Source of the DNA: Syngnathus acus
Taxonomy: Eukaryota; Chordata; Actinopteri; Syngnathiformes; Syngnathidae
Direction: 5' to 3'
DNA: 64,000 nucleotides
NCBI RefSeq assembly: GCF_901709675.1
Contig: NC_051098.1
Coordinates: 16,673,464 to 16,737,463 of the forward strand
Positions within the stretch are counted from its first letter, which is position 1; each line of letters starts with the position of its first letter. A program made the position numbers and the translations under genes. Positions 39,884-54,424 of the stretch are shown here, one piece after another. The notes beneath the pieces are model-generated. The model was given only the letters and a program-made list of their open reading frames with translations, searched no databases and had not been told where the DNA came from.

Positions 39884-42800
39884 ACATAAATAAGCAGAGT
39901 GCTTTTTGACGCTCCTCAAAGACTTTGAAAGATGTCCCCGATGAGTCCCAGCGTGCGAGCGGAGAAACCTGCGAGTGTTTTTTCTTCTTTGACTCGACGT
40001 AGCTATGCAAATGTGCCGGTCGGGCTGCAACGTGTTTGAGCTGAATCAGGTTTCCAGGGAGGGCGGAAGCAAAATAAGATCACAGCCTCTTAGCTGAGAG
40101 TAAAAAAAATTCAATTCCAAATGCTTCAAAGGCGGAATGCAAATAAAAGTCTGTTGTGATTTATCACCTCGCCGAGCGCTCGAGTGTATCGACTCTCCTC
40201 GGGTATTAAGGCAAAAAAAAAAAAAGGACTCCTCAACAAAGCGGCGGCAAAACGGAGGCAGACGGATGGGTGACCTTCTGTCCTCCTTGGCGGCACGGAA
40301 GGTTTCATTTGGGCAACATTTGTTTGCCGGTTAATTTAATTAAGTCCATACTAGAAGGACAAAAAAAAAAAAAAAAGGAAGTCCCCAAAAATTAGGAGGG
40401 CCTGAACATGAAGAATAACGGCCTGTAAAAAAACAAATGAAACGAGTAACATATTTTAACCGCACAGAATGATGGCAATGTCATGAGACGATTTTTTGTA
40501 TTTTTTATCATCATCGCTCACGCGCTTTTCAAAGTCAACCTGTCGCTGACACACAAGCTCGGTGTCATGTCCAAGCTCAATCTTGACGACGGCCGGCCGG
40601 CCAGCCAGCCAGCCAGCCTTCAACACACCATCAATCTCCAACCTTGTACTGGTGCGCCTGACAGCTGCAATGATCGTCCGTCATCGCGCGCCAGTATGGA
40701 TGATCACATTTCAATGTGAATGCTTTTAAAATGCATTGTTTGGATGTTGGCTGCAAAACTTTTACCTATCTATCCATCTGTCACGACAAAAAAATGTCTC
40801 AAAGACTAATTAGAGTGCAAGGTTATGACGAGCCCTCCAGATATTCACAATCCAGGTCATTTTGTGCCTTGGGAAATGGCAAATGGTACTTATTCTACCT
40901 TTCAGATGCTTAAAATAGGAGCAGACAATGAGGAAATTCAAAATGACCTTGACTGCAAACAGAGCAGCGAAAGGCGGACTCAGAAATTTTACGCGGGTGG
41001 AGATTAGACCCAATAATCCTCGCACCTCATCGAGGAAAATTATAGCGGGGGGGGGGTTGTCTCTCCAAGGTGTGCTCCATTTTTACCTCAGTCCTTATAA
41101 AGTCTTTAACGGGAGGGGAGCCGCTTCACGGCAGCATAAAAACGCCATTATGGCAATTATCGACGTTTAGTGGAGCTCGGAGGAAGCAAAGTCCCGTAAA
41201 AAATGAACCTCCCAAGCAATGAAACTCCTTTTTGGGATTGACACCAACACAGAGGTGTTAATTGGCTTGTTAGCGGATATACTCAAAGTGGTGTTTCAAT
41301 TCAATTTGTATTGTCACGTTCTCCCTGACACATGCTCTTAAGTCTTGGCCATATTTGGGAACAAAAAGACAAAAATACTGGGGAGTCCAACCAAAGGAAG
41401 TGAGGGTTCAAGTTTGATAGAAAACTAGTGGACTTAAAGCAGTTCCCTGAGGAACTCCACAGATGCTGTAGCGCCATATCAGAGGTCAATGATGTTGGAC
41501 CTGAGACGGCTCGGTTGGTCTTGTGCTTCCTCACAGAAGTTGGAGTTGTAATAAATGTCTCCGGGACACTTCACCGAGATCAAGAACGAGGTACTGGTAA
41601 GACACTTTGTAATCTGACATATATACACTTTGAAAAAATCAAATTGAAAGTGTCAAACAGCATTGGTAGAACATGCTCAAGTTTTGCACAAAGCAATAAA
41701 GTTTGTAAAACAGGGACAAACTGCATGCGAGGGTGGCGGGGACGAATCAGAATGCACGACGGGCATCCTTCCTTCCGTCTTGAGTCTGGCAGCAATTATG
41801 CATTCTTTTGGCTGAGCGGTAGAGAAGCGTCGCTCGCGCTCTAATTAAACTCACCTCCAAATATCCTTGCTGACACTTCCGGAATACTCAAAATCCTTCA
41901 AAGCGCCAGCCGAGGAGACAGTTTGTCACGCCCGCGCGGGAGCCACGCTAAATTCCCCGTTTAGACCCCGGGCCAAGATTGCCGTCGACGGGAGCGCAAA
42001 GCTGCGGAGGTCACCGCTGGCATGAAAGTTGCGCCGCCATTGAAGCCGGCCGACAAAGCTTGAAACCATTGATCGTCGCCGTCAACATCTGCAAGGGTGA
42101 GAGGCTGCGCCATTATCAAAGACAAAATGTTTCCTTTCCTTTTTTTTTTTTTTTTTAAATCGGGGGGGGGGGGGGGGGGGGGGGGATCCACCAGAGCACC
42201 ACCGCCGGCACTCATATTTTCTGTATTCAGTGTATTACCTGACAAAAGACAATTTGCGGCCCATTCAATTTATTTTTAGAAGGAGCAGCACTCACCCCAT
42301 TTGCGCCCCCCCCCCCCCTTCCATGCACGCCACTGAATAGTTGGCAAACTCATGGAGACTCACAAGGTACATTTCATTCCGCCAGTTATTCATGCTAAGC
42401 GCCACCTAGCACAATACAAACAAACAAACAAACAAGGACCAGAAATAATGGTCTTGTAAAAGCACACACGCAACGCTTGTGTCATTTGATGAATGTAAAC
42501 GCTCCGCCGGCTTGCACAATGAAAACAAACAGAAGCAGTCCGAGAGAGAACGGCGTGAGCCTTCCCCGCCCGTGGCCCGCCCGCCGCCGCTACCGCAATA
42601 AAGGCTTATTAGCTACCTACGAGGATTAAATCTCATCAGCGGAGGCGGCGGTAAATAAATGTGATTCCGCTCTCCTCGCCGCTCGGTAAATCCGACGCGT
42701 TTGGACTCCATTAAAAGCTCACATAAAAGCTCCTGCGTGCCACCACTTGTTACGCCCCGTGAAAAATGACATTGGCGTCACCTGCTAGCAAAAAGTCGAA

Positions 42801-45800
42801 GGCGGCAGAGGAGGAGGAAGAGAAAATGAAAGGCAATTAAAACAAAAACGCCACCGCGCAAGCACCTGCCGAGAGGTAGCGAGCGCAAAAGCCAGTTGAG
42901 GTCGCGAGTGGGAGGCAGGGAGGGAGGAAGGGAGGAAGGAAGGAAGGAAGGAAGGAAGGAAGGAAGGAAGGAAGGAAGGAAGGCTCATCGTTTTTGGCTC
43001 AGTATTTTTCCACTTGGCAAAGAACGCTTGGGAAAAGTTGAAATTGGGTCAAGGAACAGGTCGAATTTGGGGATCGTAAAAAGGGAAGCACGTTTGCACC
43101 GTCGTCAAGCGTGCGTTCCACGTTGCTAATCACCCAGATGATGATTCATCAACGTGCCAAATGAACAATTTGCTGGGTCTGACAACTAAAGCGGGAAAGC
43201 GTGACGGTCCAGATAATCACGCTGAGCTTTGGCTGATGCGCCCGAAAACAAGCATCTGTCACAACAAATTGATTTTGTTTTTCTTTTTTCCAAAAGTATG
43301 CTGGGTGATTTCTCTGGGTGATTTTCTCAGAAGCATAAACAAGCATGCTAATCACTTGATTTTCACTCAAGCGAAAAGGGGAAGAACCGCTTCCGTATTA
43401 TCAGCCCATCGTGATGTCGGCTCCAAATACTCAATTGCTCCAAAAAGAACAATCCAAAATGGAGTATTTGGGTATATTTAGGCCTTGAAAATTAGCAAAT
43501 CATTTGTTGGGTCATTTCCTCCAGCTCCTAACGCTAATGCTAAAGTGATCATCAACGCTAAGCGGCTGACACCGGCCGGGATGATCCATAAAGCACGCTG
43601 ACAATGCGCCCCGCTCGCTTCAAGGCCGCTTCAATCATTTGTAGCCGTGAAGAATATGAACTAAATAATTGATCGGTCGCCCGATTGTTATTCAGGGGTC
43701 GTCTGGAGCGGGAGGCGGGCAAACGCAATGGATGGATCCGCACTTAATCATCGGCCTACCACATCATCGCTCACGCCGAAGGGCGACGGATGTGACTCGC
43801 ATGCGCGGCGGCGGCGAGCGGACCGGCCAAGGCGGGTGGGGAGGGAGGGAAGGAGGGCGGGCGTGTCACCTTGCTAGTATTTTGTAAAATACATGCAACA
43901 AATTCATGGATTTGTAAACTGGATTTATTTGGTTTTTGAATCCTGGCGGCGGGGTTTGTGGTTTATTGCAGTTTTAACCTTCAAACATATGTTTGGTCCA
44001 TTACTTCCTGAGTCAACAAAAGCCCTTGTCAGAATCAATTGGCAAATAAAACAAATGATCCCTGTAATATGCACCCAGATGACGGGAATCAACAGGCTTC
44101 ATGGACCAGAGTGTTTTTTGCGCACTAATGCCCCAAAGTGGGGGGGCAAGATTGCCAACCACTCCAATGGGAGCCAAAGCGATCGGACATGCGGCGATGT
44201 CATAGAGTGTCATCGCCTCGCACACGTAGCATTCATTTGCGCTAGCGTTGCCATGCTAATTAGGCCATTTGCCCGCACTAAAGATATCATTTGGAGACCA
44301 AGTCAACGGCGGCCCATCTGCTTAACGGCCTGCTTGGGTCTGGTCGCCCATTAAAAGATCCGTCACACAGGACAAAGAAATATATCCTCGCTCCTATTAT
44401 TGTCCTAATCCAATTATTCAACATGGCTTGACAATCCGTGGCCCAAAGCTCCTGACATAATTGAACGCGGCGGCGTCCGACAGAAGGTTTCGTCCGTCGT
44501 CGTGAATGAATTTTGTTTCATTTTCTATAATTGGCTCAAAACCCCACCATCAAAACATACGATCATCGGGCTGAATGGACCGTCAAGCACGTAAATGTGG
44601 AATACCGCTGTTAAAAATGAATGAAAATGGGCATTTCCTGGCCAGCCAATGACCATCAAGCCCAACAAAAAATGAGTGATTAGAAAAATGGAATCCAGTT
44701 GGATTGGGACATGACGGCAAACATTTGCCCGAGTTTGACGGGACGGGACGGGACGCTCGCTCGCTCGCTCTCTCGCACGCTCTTCCACAATCTGCTGATG
44801 GCATCTAACGGTGTGTGTATTTGTTTTCCCCGGCCAGTCAGTCGGCCGTGTTTAATCGAGTCCCATTCGAATGCGGCACTGCAACAACTCGCTTCACGTG
44901 GAAGAAGCCGTGCCAGGTCACATTCAATTCTTTCATTTCACGATGTCAGAAAAATCAATGAAGTACAAATACGTGGAAAGGACTTGCACTCGGTTTTGTC
45001 TTAAAGTATTTGAAGCAAATAGAAACACAGGCTTGTCTGTTTCTCGCTCTCTCTAACACACACACGCACAAAAAGAAGCCCGCGGCTGAATGTTTTGGGC
45101 GACCGTGAGAGCGAGCTGAAAACAAATTGAGGTGATGTCCCCTAGCAGGCAAATAGCGCCCACTTTTGTTGTCCTTATTTATTTCGCCGCGATTCACCAG
45201 TCGTCTTTGTACAGTAATCGATGTTGATGAACGAGCGGCGAGGCTCTCTTTTATTCCGATAGAAAGTTTCCATTATCTCTCGCAACGTGTTCACTCTGTC
45301 AAAGTGACAGGGGTCGAGGCGAGCCGCACACTCCGCCGCCCGCGCCGCGCCGCGCCGAGCCCCGCGGCCGCCGTCATCCGTCCACTCGCACCGCCACCAA
45401 AAAAGAATTAGAGAAGGGCAGGAAAAGGCTGGTGAAGGAACACAAAGCTACAAAATCTATAACGCTCCTGTGTCATCCATCAAAGTCGTAAAGATGACAT
45501 GGGAAGAAAATAAATCAAATAAATGCGTGTAGCCATACAGTGCCTGGCAGAGGTCCGAGGAGATACTCGTCGTCACGCCGGTGATTGCAAGTTGGTTTTC
45601 CGTTAGCTTGCCACACTTTTGAGTGGGCATTATTTATACATTTACAATGGAAAGAAATGAAGAAAAGTTTGAAACCTCGGAGATGTTTTGTGTAACGTTG
45701 AGGGGCAAATGTTTGCATTGCATCCTTTCTTTGCTTCAAAATACCAATCTCACATTCTTCTGTCCTCTGGCGAGCGGGTGTCAATCAAAAGACCTATCTT

Positions 45801-48800
45801 GCAATCTTAACACCCGAATGATTTTGTGGAGTCGTTGGCATGCGGCAAGGCCCACCGGATCGCTACGGCTCGCCTTTTGTTTTCGCCGCGCTCCCGTTGT
45901 GAAGTTATTAAATATGACAGCCGAGCAGCCCGGGTAATTGTGGCCATTAATGCGCTTTATTTCAACAAACAGAAATCCAAACTCCTGACATTTTTTTTAA
46001 GGTACAAAATGACGTGACGACCGAACAAGCGCACCTCTCTCAAACCAGGATACGTAGAAGAGCGGAGATCACTCAAATGTGCCAGAATGAAACAGTAACG
46101 GCTGCCATTTTCAGGAACCATTACTATTCTGATTAAAATGGAGGCATCCTTTGCTTCATCTTGACCTCCTCCAGGCTTCAATGCAAGTCTCATAAAAGTT
46201 GAAATAGGACCAAGAGTTGCCTTGACATTTGAGACGGCAGCTTTGTCTCCGTTTGGACATTTTTCATTTCAAAGTTCCGTCAGTGGACGCACCTTGGCCT
46301 GCCAATAAATTTGCCTTTTTTGGGGTTTCCGCCGGGCGTCAATTAGAGCGCAGAGGCGGACTTGCGCAATCAACGGCGGGATGTGAGCAAGACGTACCAG
46401 CTCAGCTATTTCACGCGCTTTCATCAGGGAGCTCCGGAGAGGCCAATTTCCGACTGCTTGCAATATTGATGCCACCTGAAATTAGACTGATGGATGGCGC
46501 GCCTGTTTGCTTTTGTTTGTTTGGGGGGGGGGGGGGGGTTTGCCCAGCGATGTCATCAGCTCGCTGAAGCAAAAAAAAACACGGGTAAGCCTAACGAGGC
46601 GTTCCGGCCGCACTTTCGGATGATTTCGAGTCGTGCTGTTGATTTCTGTTGAGCAAAATGGCCCACTGGAGTTATATTTCAGCGGATATAAAATGTCTAC
46701 ACACCCCAGCTGAAATGCCAGTTCTTGCCGCTATTTGGAACGAGATCATAAACGTTCAACCTGGGATTCATCAGAAAGTGCCAAACAAACCACGCGGGTG
46801 ACTCGCCGCGATGATGGTCACGCACCAGAAATGGCCACAACCGTCAACCCCGTCATTAAAAATTCCCTTCATTACCCGATAACACAAAAATCTCATCCGC
46901 AAAGACGCATAACAAATCTCCTGTTGGGCGAAAACAAAGTATAATAACGCAGGCTGCGGCCCAAAACGCCAAATAATCATCCAATTAAAGGTGCGAAGCC
47001 ACAAAAGAGGGAGCCGGCCGGCGGTGCGCAGAGTGTCAAGGTCAAACGCATTTAAATGCAAATAAGGCCAGGCGGACGTGCGCGTTAACGGCCACCATCT
47101 GCCTCCGGCTTTCCAAAGTGGTATTGTGCGCTAAATGCCTCCGAAGAAATGAAACCTGAAACACCGCTTGTTGTTTTACCTGCGCAGGGAAGCAGCAAGT
47201 TGATGAAGGGAGAGTTGGATTGCGCAATAGCTATTGGCCACCTCTGTAGCATTCAATGTTCGAAATAAATACAAACAACAAGAAATGCAGACGGCTTCTA
47301 ATAGATGCGAAAAAGATCATTTTGAAACAATGACATCTCAGACGTGTCGGCTGTTCAGCCAAGCCAAGGCTGGCTTGACAACAAACATTTTTGACTCTGT
47401 TAAAACATCACTTTGGATGCTTCTAAAAACATACCTGAGCTGTCATTTTGTCAGCTTTAATTTGAAACTTTTTCTCGGGATGCGGCGACACTTTGACAGC
47501 CTATCACGCAGGAAATAATTATCAGCGCACATTTGTCACCGGCGAGAATGTGGCGAGACACTCGCTACAAACATTATTTGTCAAAACACTTTGCCGGGAC
47601 ATAGTTGCTAATCAGATTGCAGGAAAGACAGGCACGCTGAATAATAACACACACAAAACAAAATACATTTCTGGCTTATTTCACCGCAAAATTTGCCATG
47701 TCCTGTTATTCATGAGAGCTTCCAATTGATTGAAAAGAATGAAATGGGTGATGGGAGTCATTTTGTTTGCAACTATTGACAAACGCGAATATGGGACGTC
47801 GGACAGGCACCTTAATGAAAACGTCCATCACCGAGGAAGGCGGCGGTACAATTAGCATCCATGCTAGCTCATATGTATGCCAGCACGGCAATGGCCTGTA
47901 TAATCTGGCCATGCGTTGCACAGAAATGAAGAGGACTTTCACTGCTACTAAAAGTGACTCGAAGCTGCAATAAAATTTTCAGAAGATAAAAAAACAAAAC
48001 ACACCTGTGAGTACTGTAAGACAAACAGCATATTGTTAGGATAAACCGTACGCACGTTTATTTTGAAATGGTCCACCATTTTAGTCAATGAATGTACCAA
48101 CCCTCAAGCTACATAGTTGATTTCCCGCCCGGAACTTGCAATATGCTCGGCCGCAGGCTCGTTTTGATCTCTCCGCCCCGCCCCGGGCCGGGCCGGCCGG
48201 CCGGCCTGCCGGCAGCCGCTCCTAATTGCGGTGTCGGAAGCGGCGACGACGACGTGCGCACAGACAGATGGACCGAGGATCTGCCTCGGTGTCCCGGCGG
48301 TGTCGGGCGGGCGGGCGCGAGCGAGCTCACGCCGCGTTGGCCCGACAACAAAGCGGGCCCTCCGCGGCGGCGTCATCTGACATTCTGGCCCGCAAGCTGT
48401 TGCGCCCTCACGTCGTGTTACATACGCCGGCGCACATTTCATTTACACGTCTGCTGGCAGCGCACCAAGCGGACAAACGGCGACGGGAGCCTGACAAAAC
48501 GCCTCGGCGATATGTCACTTTGGACTTTACACCTTGTTGACCGTGACATCGACATACGACTACAAGTTACGGCTGGCCCATATGGCTGCCGACGATTAAA
48601 TATTTGACTATTCTGTTAAACAGAAAAAAACAGATTTCTTTCTAGATTTGGAAAACAGCTTTGGAAAATTGACACAAAAATCTGCTTTGGAAAAGTGACA
48701 CAAAAAAATGACCGCCGCACACTGGTTGCTAATCACTTTGCGTCAATGCCAACTTTCTGCAGAAGATGCAGATTTTGTCTTTCTGCGAAAGTAGTGAACA

Positions 48801-51800
48801 TCCAATTTGATCAAGAAAGCCAAAAGAAAAAAAAAAGACGCAAGAGCACGAAATAGATGATGCAATGAGCACGAGCGCCTTCACAAGCCATTCCCAGACG
48901 CCTTTAGGCGACGTTTACGCCATCTGCCGTCACCGCGTTTGACATTCGTTCCTACTGAGAGACAGCTGCAACCGCAAATGCTTCCCACACTCCATGCTGA
49001 AATTAACTTTTACCGAGTAGCGGACGGGGGGGGGGGGGAAATCAATTAAGTCAGAAACAACCTTTAAAAAGCAGTCACAAATTCCAATTTGCATTCATCT
49101 CAAACCAATGCTTTCAGTCAACGCCAGACATTTCTCTGTTAATTTGTGACACATTTGATGGTATTATGCTGCATATTAATGCCGCCGCCAGTGTGAAAAA
49201 GTGTATTACACACAAAAGAATCTCTTTTCAAATAAGCGGCAAAGCAGAAAATGTTCCCTCTGTGATAGGCTCTTTGAAATAACACTGTGACAGATATCCG
49301 CAGCACGGCATCCCGCGACGCGCCGGCGTCTCCGACATGAGACGACGGCCCTTTTCCAATAGCGAGGACGCAATCGGGCGCTCGGTGCAGTCGACGCCAG
49401 GTGAGCTTCTGGAAAAATAGGTCACAACGTGAAAATGGGATCGCTACGGAGAGGTGAAGGAAAACGCAAAACTGTGTGCCTCCATCTAGGAGTCGACAAT
49501 GGAATTACACCCAAAATAACAAAATACTCCAACTGTACAAAAATAAATAATGATTGAATCCAAGTGCTAGCGAGACCACAAAGCCAGAACAAGCAAGGAA
49601 GAAAGAAAATGAGGCCAAATTTTCAATCTTTGCTACTGGAATGATGAAGAACGCTATTGTGGACACCTTTCTGCATTCTTCATCAATGTCATCGAGATCC
49701 AGTTCAAATCTCCTTTCTCTGTTGGTCATTAAAAGTGTCAACCTGACCTCATGTGTAGCCATTTTGAAAGATTTAAATGGTCCTTTTGGATGCAGAGAGC
49801 GAGTTTACAGACTGCTTCCCATTCAATGCGTTTGTGCCAGCGGGCGGCTCGCAGCGTTTAGCATTTGTGACTTTGCACTTTACATGCAGCCAGTAGCACT
49901 TCACAACATCCTTGCTTGCATTTCCTTACAGGTATTTAGCAGGATAGCAAGTTGGAAGCTATACGTAGCTACTACCTACCTGCAAGCTAACGGACAGCTA
50001 GCTAGCTAGCTAGCTTAATATGTAGATGTGACAAAAGTGGTCATTTTTTAAACTACAGTGCATTACTTTTCATACAAAATCCTGATGAATTATGTCCCAT
50101 TAAAATTTGGCAAGTTATGCTTTTCAAAATAAACATTTGATGAATTTCATCCTGCTTGTTATGCCACATTGCCATTTACACAGTGACAATTTGCATTTAA
50201 CTTAACGGATAGTGAAAGTCGATGTGTTTACGAACGACGGTAACGAGATCAATGCGCCGTGACCTACTTTTATTTCCTTGCCATTTACTTTCTGAATGTC
50301 ACAGATGAGCCCAAAAAAATAATTATGATAAAAACTCTCAGAGGCTTTCCAAACCAGCCCAAAAATGAAACTAATTGAGACGTTGCCCTTTCGGAACACA
50401 GAAAAGTCATCGACAGTGACCAAACAACAACAATAAGAAAACTAAGCATGTTGAGAGAGGTCACGCCAGAGCAGGTTGACTGTTTTGGTTGCTCGCGACC
50501 ACGTCTGCGTTTTAACGTTTGTTGCAGGTTTCCAACAGGAACTATACTCTATTACCTTTCCCACACATTTTGCTTAAATTACAAATTGGATGACCTCAGG
50601 GGGGGATTTATCATACAGCTGAACTGATGTTACGCCAAACAAAGAGTGAGAAGACATCAAGTTCCTCACTCAAAGCGTTAGATGGGGAACTTTTGAAAGA
50701 TTTTCCAGAAAAGTTTTCAACCTTGTCAAAATGTCAACGTTTGCGACTAAACGAAAGGCAGCGTTCACGTTTGTCTGTCTGTCAGGGTGTGTTCGCTCGC
50801 TCGCTCGCTAATGGGGGAATAACTTCAAATGAGTCCTCGAGTGACAAAAATCCCAGATGACAGACGAGTGCGTCGAAAGAGAGAAAGACTAAAAAACACA
50901 GGGGCGCTTCCAAGTAGCTAGCTCTTTGGCGATATCGAGGACAGAAACGAGGCAAACGTGATCACCTGCCAAGAGATTAGGATCACAAATCCTGGCTGTC
51001 ACTATCCCGCCTTGATGCAAAGCTAGCCGCTTGATGCCATCATCGCAAATGCCAATGAGAGGATTTGCCGGTCTTACGACCCGTTTCAGGTTGGCCGATA
51101 ATTGGCATCCTTTGCGTTGTAATCTGGAACAAGTCATAACGCGGAAGCAAGCGGGTGACATTTCCAATGGTATCACTTTGCGGTGTAAATCTCAATCCGA
51201 GGTCCGCGTAGTGTATTCATTACACCACTGATGGGCTCAGTGGCTTTCAGACTTTTAATAGGAAACGCTCGCCAGCTTCTCCTAATTGAAATATAATATG
51301 TTAGCGCTCTTTTCTTCCTCTCGGAATGTGGCAGAATGTTGGAGTACGGAGCCAATTACGGGGAGCCATTGTACAAGTGCGAGCGCTTATTTGACACAGT
51401 GCTCGCGTGCGGCGGCAGCCGTTTCCGTGGTTACCATTAATTCAACAGAGTAGTAATGGTAATAATGCAGGGAAAAAGAAAGAAAAGTTTCCATAATGAC
51501 ACATTTCACATCATGTCGGAAATGCGCTCAGGAATATTCAGCGCTAGTCACTAACATGAACACGTTAAGGCTATCATGGAAAGTCTGCTGTCATAATTAA
51601 CAATGTCATCAAGTACATAATGGCCAGAATGTTATGATGGATGCTACATGGTTACGTGATCAAAACTTATACAACTATTTTTATAAAATATGACATTTTT
51701 TAAATAACTATACAACTTTGTATTGAGAAGAGAAAAAAAAAAACAACCCCCCAAATGTATTTTTCCCCATGGATGGCCTATATGGGTGATGTCTTTTTTT

Positions 51801-53484
51801 ATTTGTAAGCAACCACAACATTTTCTCAATCGAGCAGAAATCGCCACTGGTTACAGAAGCGCTCCACACGTCCAATTCCGGCGAGCCCGACCATTTGCAA
51901 CGAGCTCAGCTCAGCTCAGCTCAGCTCAGGGTCAGCCCACGCCAAATCTCTTTTTCAGGTCAGGCCTTTGAGAAATTGCTCAGATGACATCTCGCCACCT
52001 GGTCGCTGCGCTGCCCGCACAAAAGGCAGCCTTCAAGCAAGTTTTTCACAATTGTGCTTTTCATAGTCGCCGTTCCTCTGGTCGCCACAGACACAAAAGC
52101 CATTTGCAACGAGACAGCAGCTTCCCGCCGCGGCGCTGTGTATTTACGGCGCACTGATGGCGGCCCCCGAGGTTGAGAGTGGTCATTACGCGAGGGCTTG
52201 CCGCAGCTCCGGTGGTTAAGGTCACCTGCGGCACAGCAGATGCCGGCGACGGGCGAATGAATGCGTAATTATGTTCGCCTGCAAAAGAGAAGCGGGGCCA
52301 ACCCAAAGTGAGCGCTTTTGACTCCAAGTCCAAGTCACATGAAAAGATATTAAAAATAGCAGCGTCGTTTGCTGATCATCGGGGGGTCCTCCCTCCAGAT
52401 GGAATAAATAGATCAGATGTCTTTGGAACACCTTTTCTCCACGCATCAGTTATTCCAGAATTGTTACCGTCAAGTTTCTATCCCTTGGTGTTATTTTTAG
52501 AACCTGCGTTTTGTATTTCAGATTAAAGGTCCCGCCTAACATTGTTTTTCTGCTCAGTTCAGGGGTTTGGTATGCAGCTGCCGTGCCGACCGCGGCTGAT
52601 CCCTCTTTATGAGGACGTGCGATTCTGGGCTTTTACTTTACTTTGCAAAATACACACGGGCACATTCACTATGCTGACTTTCATGCATCTCCAACATGGC
52701 ACACCTTGAAAGAGAAACAAGTCCAACGGGAGAGCTATTTATTCCATCAAGGCGCTTCACTTCTTGTGCTCCTCAGGTTTTTGCGTTATATATATATTAC
52801 GCAAATATATATATTTCTTGGATCTCTAACAGTTAAATGAACCAAAAAATGCTAGTGGGAGACAAAAAAAAAACAATAATTTTGTTGAAGGAGTCCGGGG
52901 GCCGAGCATCAAGAAGAAAAGTTAAATGATGATAGTGGCTCAGTGAAATTGGCGGGCTCGCTCGCTCGCTCGTTCATTATTGGGCACAAAGCCCACTTGA
53001 GCAGAGACGAGGGACCGGCCGGGGTCGGTCCAGAGACACTGCAAACGGCAACTTTCACTTTAGGAGCGAGACTGAAACCGAAGGGGACGTTTAAACAGTC
53101 TTTGAGGGATCAAGCAGCCACAATTGTGGCTTCAAATGAAAATGGTGTCTTCTTTGCGCAGGAGTTCTTTTTGGGGAGTCCACTTCCACGTCATGCATTA
53201 AATCTTACTAATCTTATTAGTCATGTATTGCATCTCATAGATGTACTTTCAATTCAAAGTCCCCGCGAACCGTCTTAAATGATCCATTTCAAAACAAAAT
53301 GGTGGACTTGCCACCTCATTTGGGATCATAACGATAGTATCTGGCAAAAGTGAGCATTATTATCAAGAGGCTAATGTCAACAATTTCATCCGTGTCATGT
53401 GACAAGGACCACTTATTCGGGGCCTGGCACATATGCTAAAGGCGCTAACAGAGCAAAACAAAAACAAAACAATGCTCATGCTAA

Positions 53485-53563
<79 letters not shown>

Positions 53564-54381
53564 CGTGCGTGCATGTGTGTTTGAAAGACGTGAACCTTAA
53601 ATATGACAGCTCTGAGTTTCATTTGCCGTTGCCTTTAAGTTCATTTGACAGACAATTTCTATACAAACACACACACGCAGGCAGGCAGGCAGGCAGGCAG
53701 GCTCACAAAGTCAGAAGATGAAACACAAGTGCATTTTCTCAGCTATCAAGTGGCGTTGAAAAGTGCCACCCTGCAGTCGAGGCTCCCAATGAAAAATGAC
53801 TCGGCGTAGGTGGCAAGGCAATACAGCAAATGTAGAAGAAACCATTTTAAGGCAGAATAGCACTCAGTGGAGCACGAAAGCCTCCAGATTTTTTTTTTTT
53901 GACAGTTTCTGCATTCACCAATGCACGCTCTGACAAGAGCGAGGCAGCCGCAGACAATGGAAAATCAAACTTGTGTTTTTGTTCTTCATCCTCTGAGAAA
54001 TGCGACTAATGCTTACCGAGTCGCTTAGTAGTGAAACTCTTCTGCATTAGGTGCCTACTTCATATTTGTTGTCTGGAGATATGAGAGATCATTTTGGCTT
54101 GCCTCACATTGTGTGTCACTCGAGGCCACAATCATGTGATGCAAACAAAGACGTAATCAATAAAACCAGCTCAGTGGCCTGGTGGGAGAGTGTCCGCCCT
54201 GAGACTGGAAGGTTGTGGGTTCAAACCCCGGCCGACTATAAAAATGGGTCCCTGCTTGGCACTCAGCATTAAGGGTTGGAATTGGGGGGTTAGATCACCA
54301 ACTGATTCCTGGGCGCGGCGGCACCGCTGCTGCTCACTGCTCCCTTCGGGGATGGCTTAAATGCAGAGACAAATTTCACCA

Positions 54382-54424
<43 letters not shown>

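Noticed and set aside
41428-41844. A 138-codon plus-strand frame in cadm2 intron 1
   Set aside because: No motif recognised. Some phrases suggest decayed repeat DNA, but not enough to name it.
43893-44354. A 153-codon plus-strand frame in cadm2 intron 1
   Set aside because: No family resemblance or splice support; a frame this long is expected by chance in 33 kb of intron.
53399-53721. Cys-Val repeat open frames
   Set aside because: These are translations of the (GT)n microsatellite.
54175-54240. A functional tRNA gene
   Set aside because: A and B boxes are present, but the stems do not close into a cloverleaf and a SINE body plus tail follow directly.
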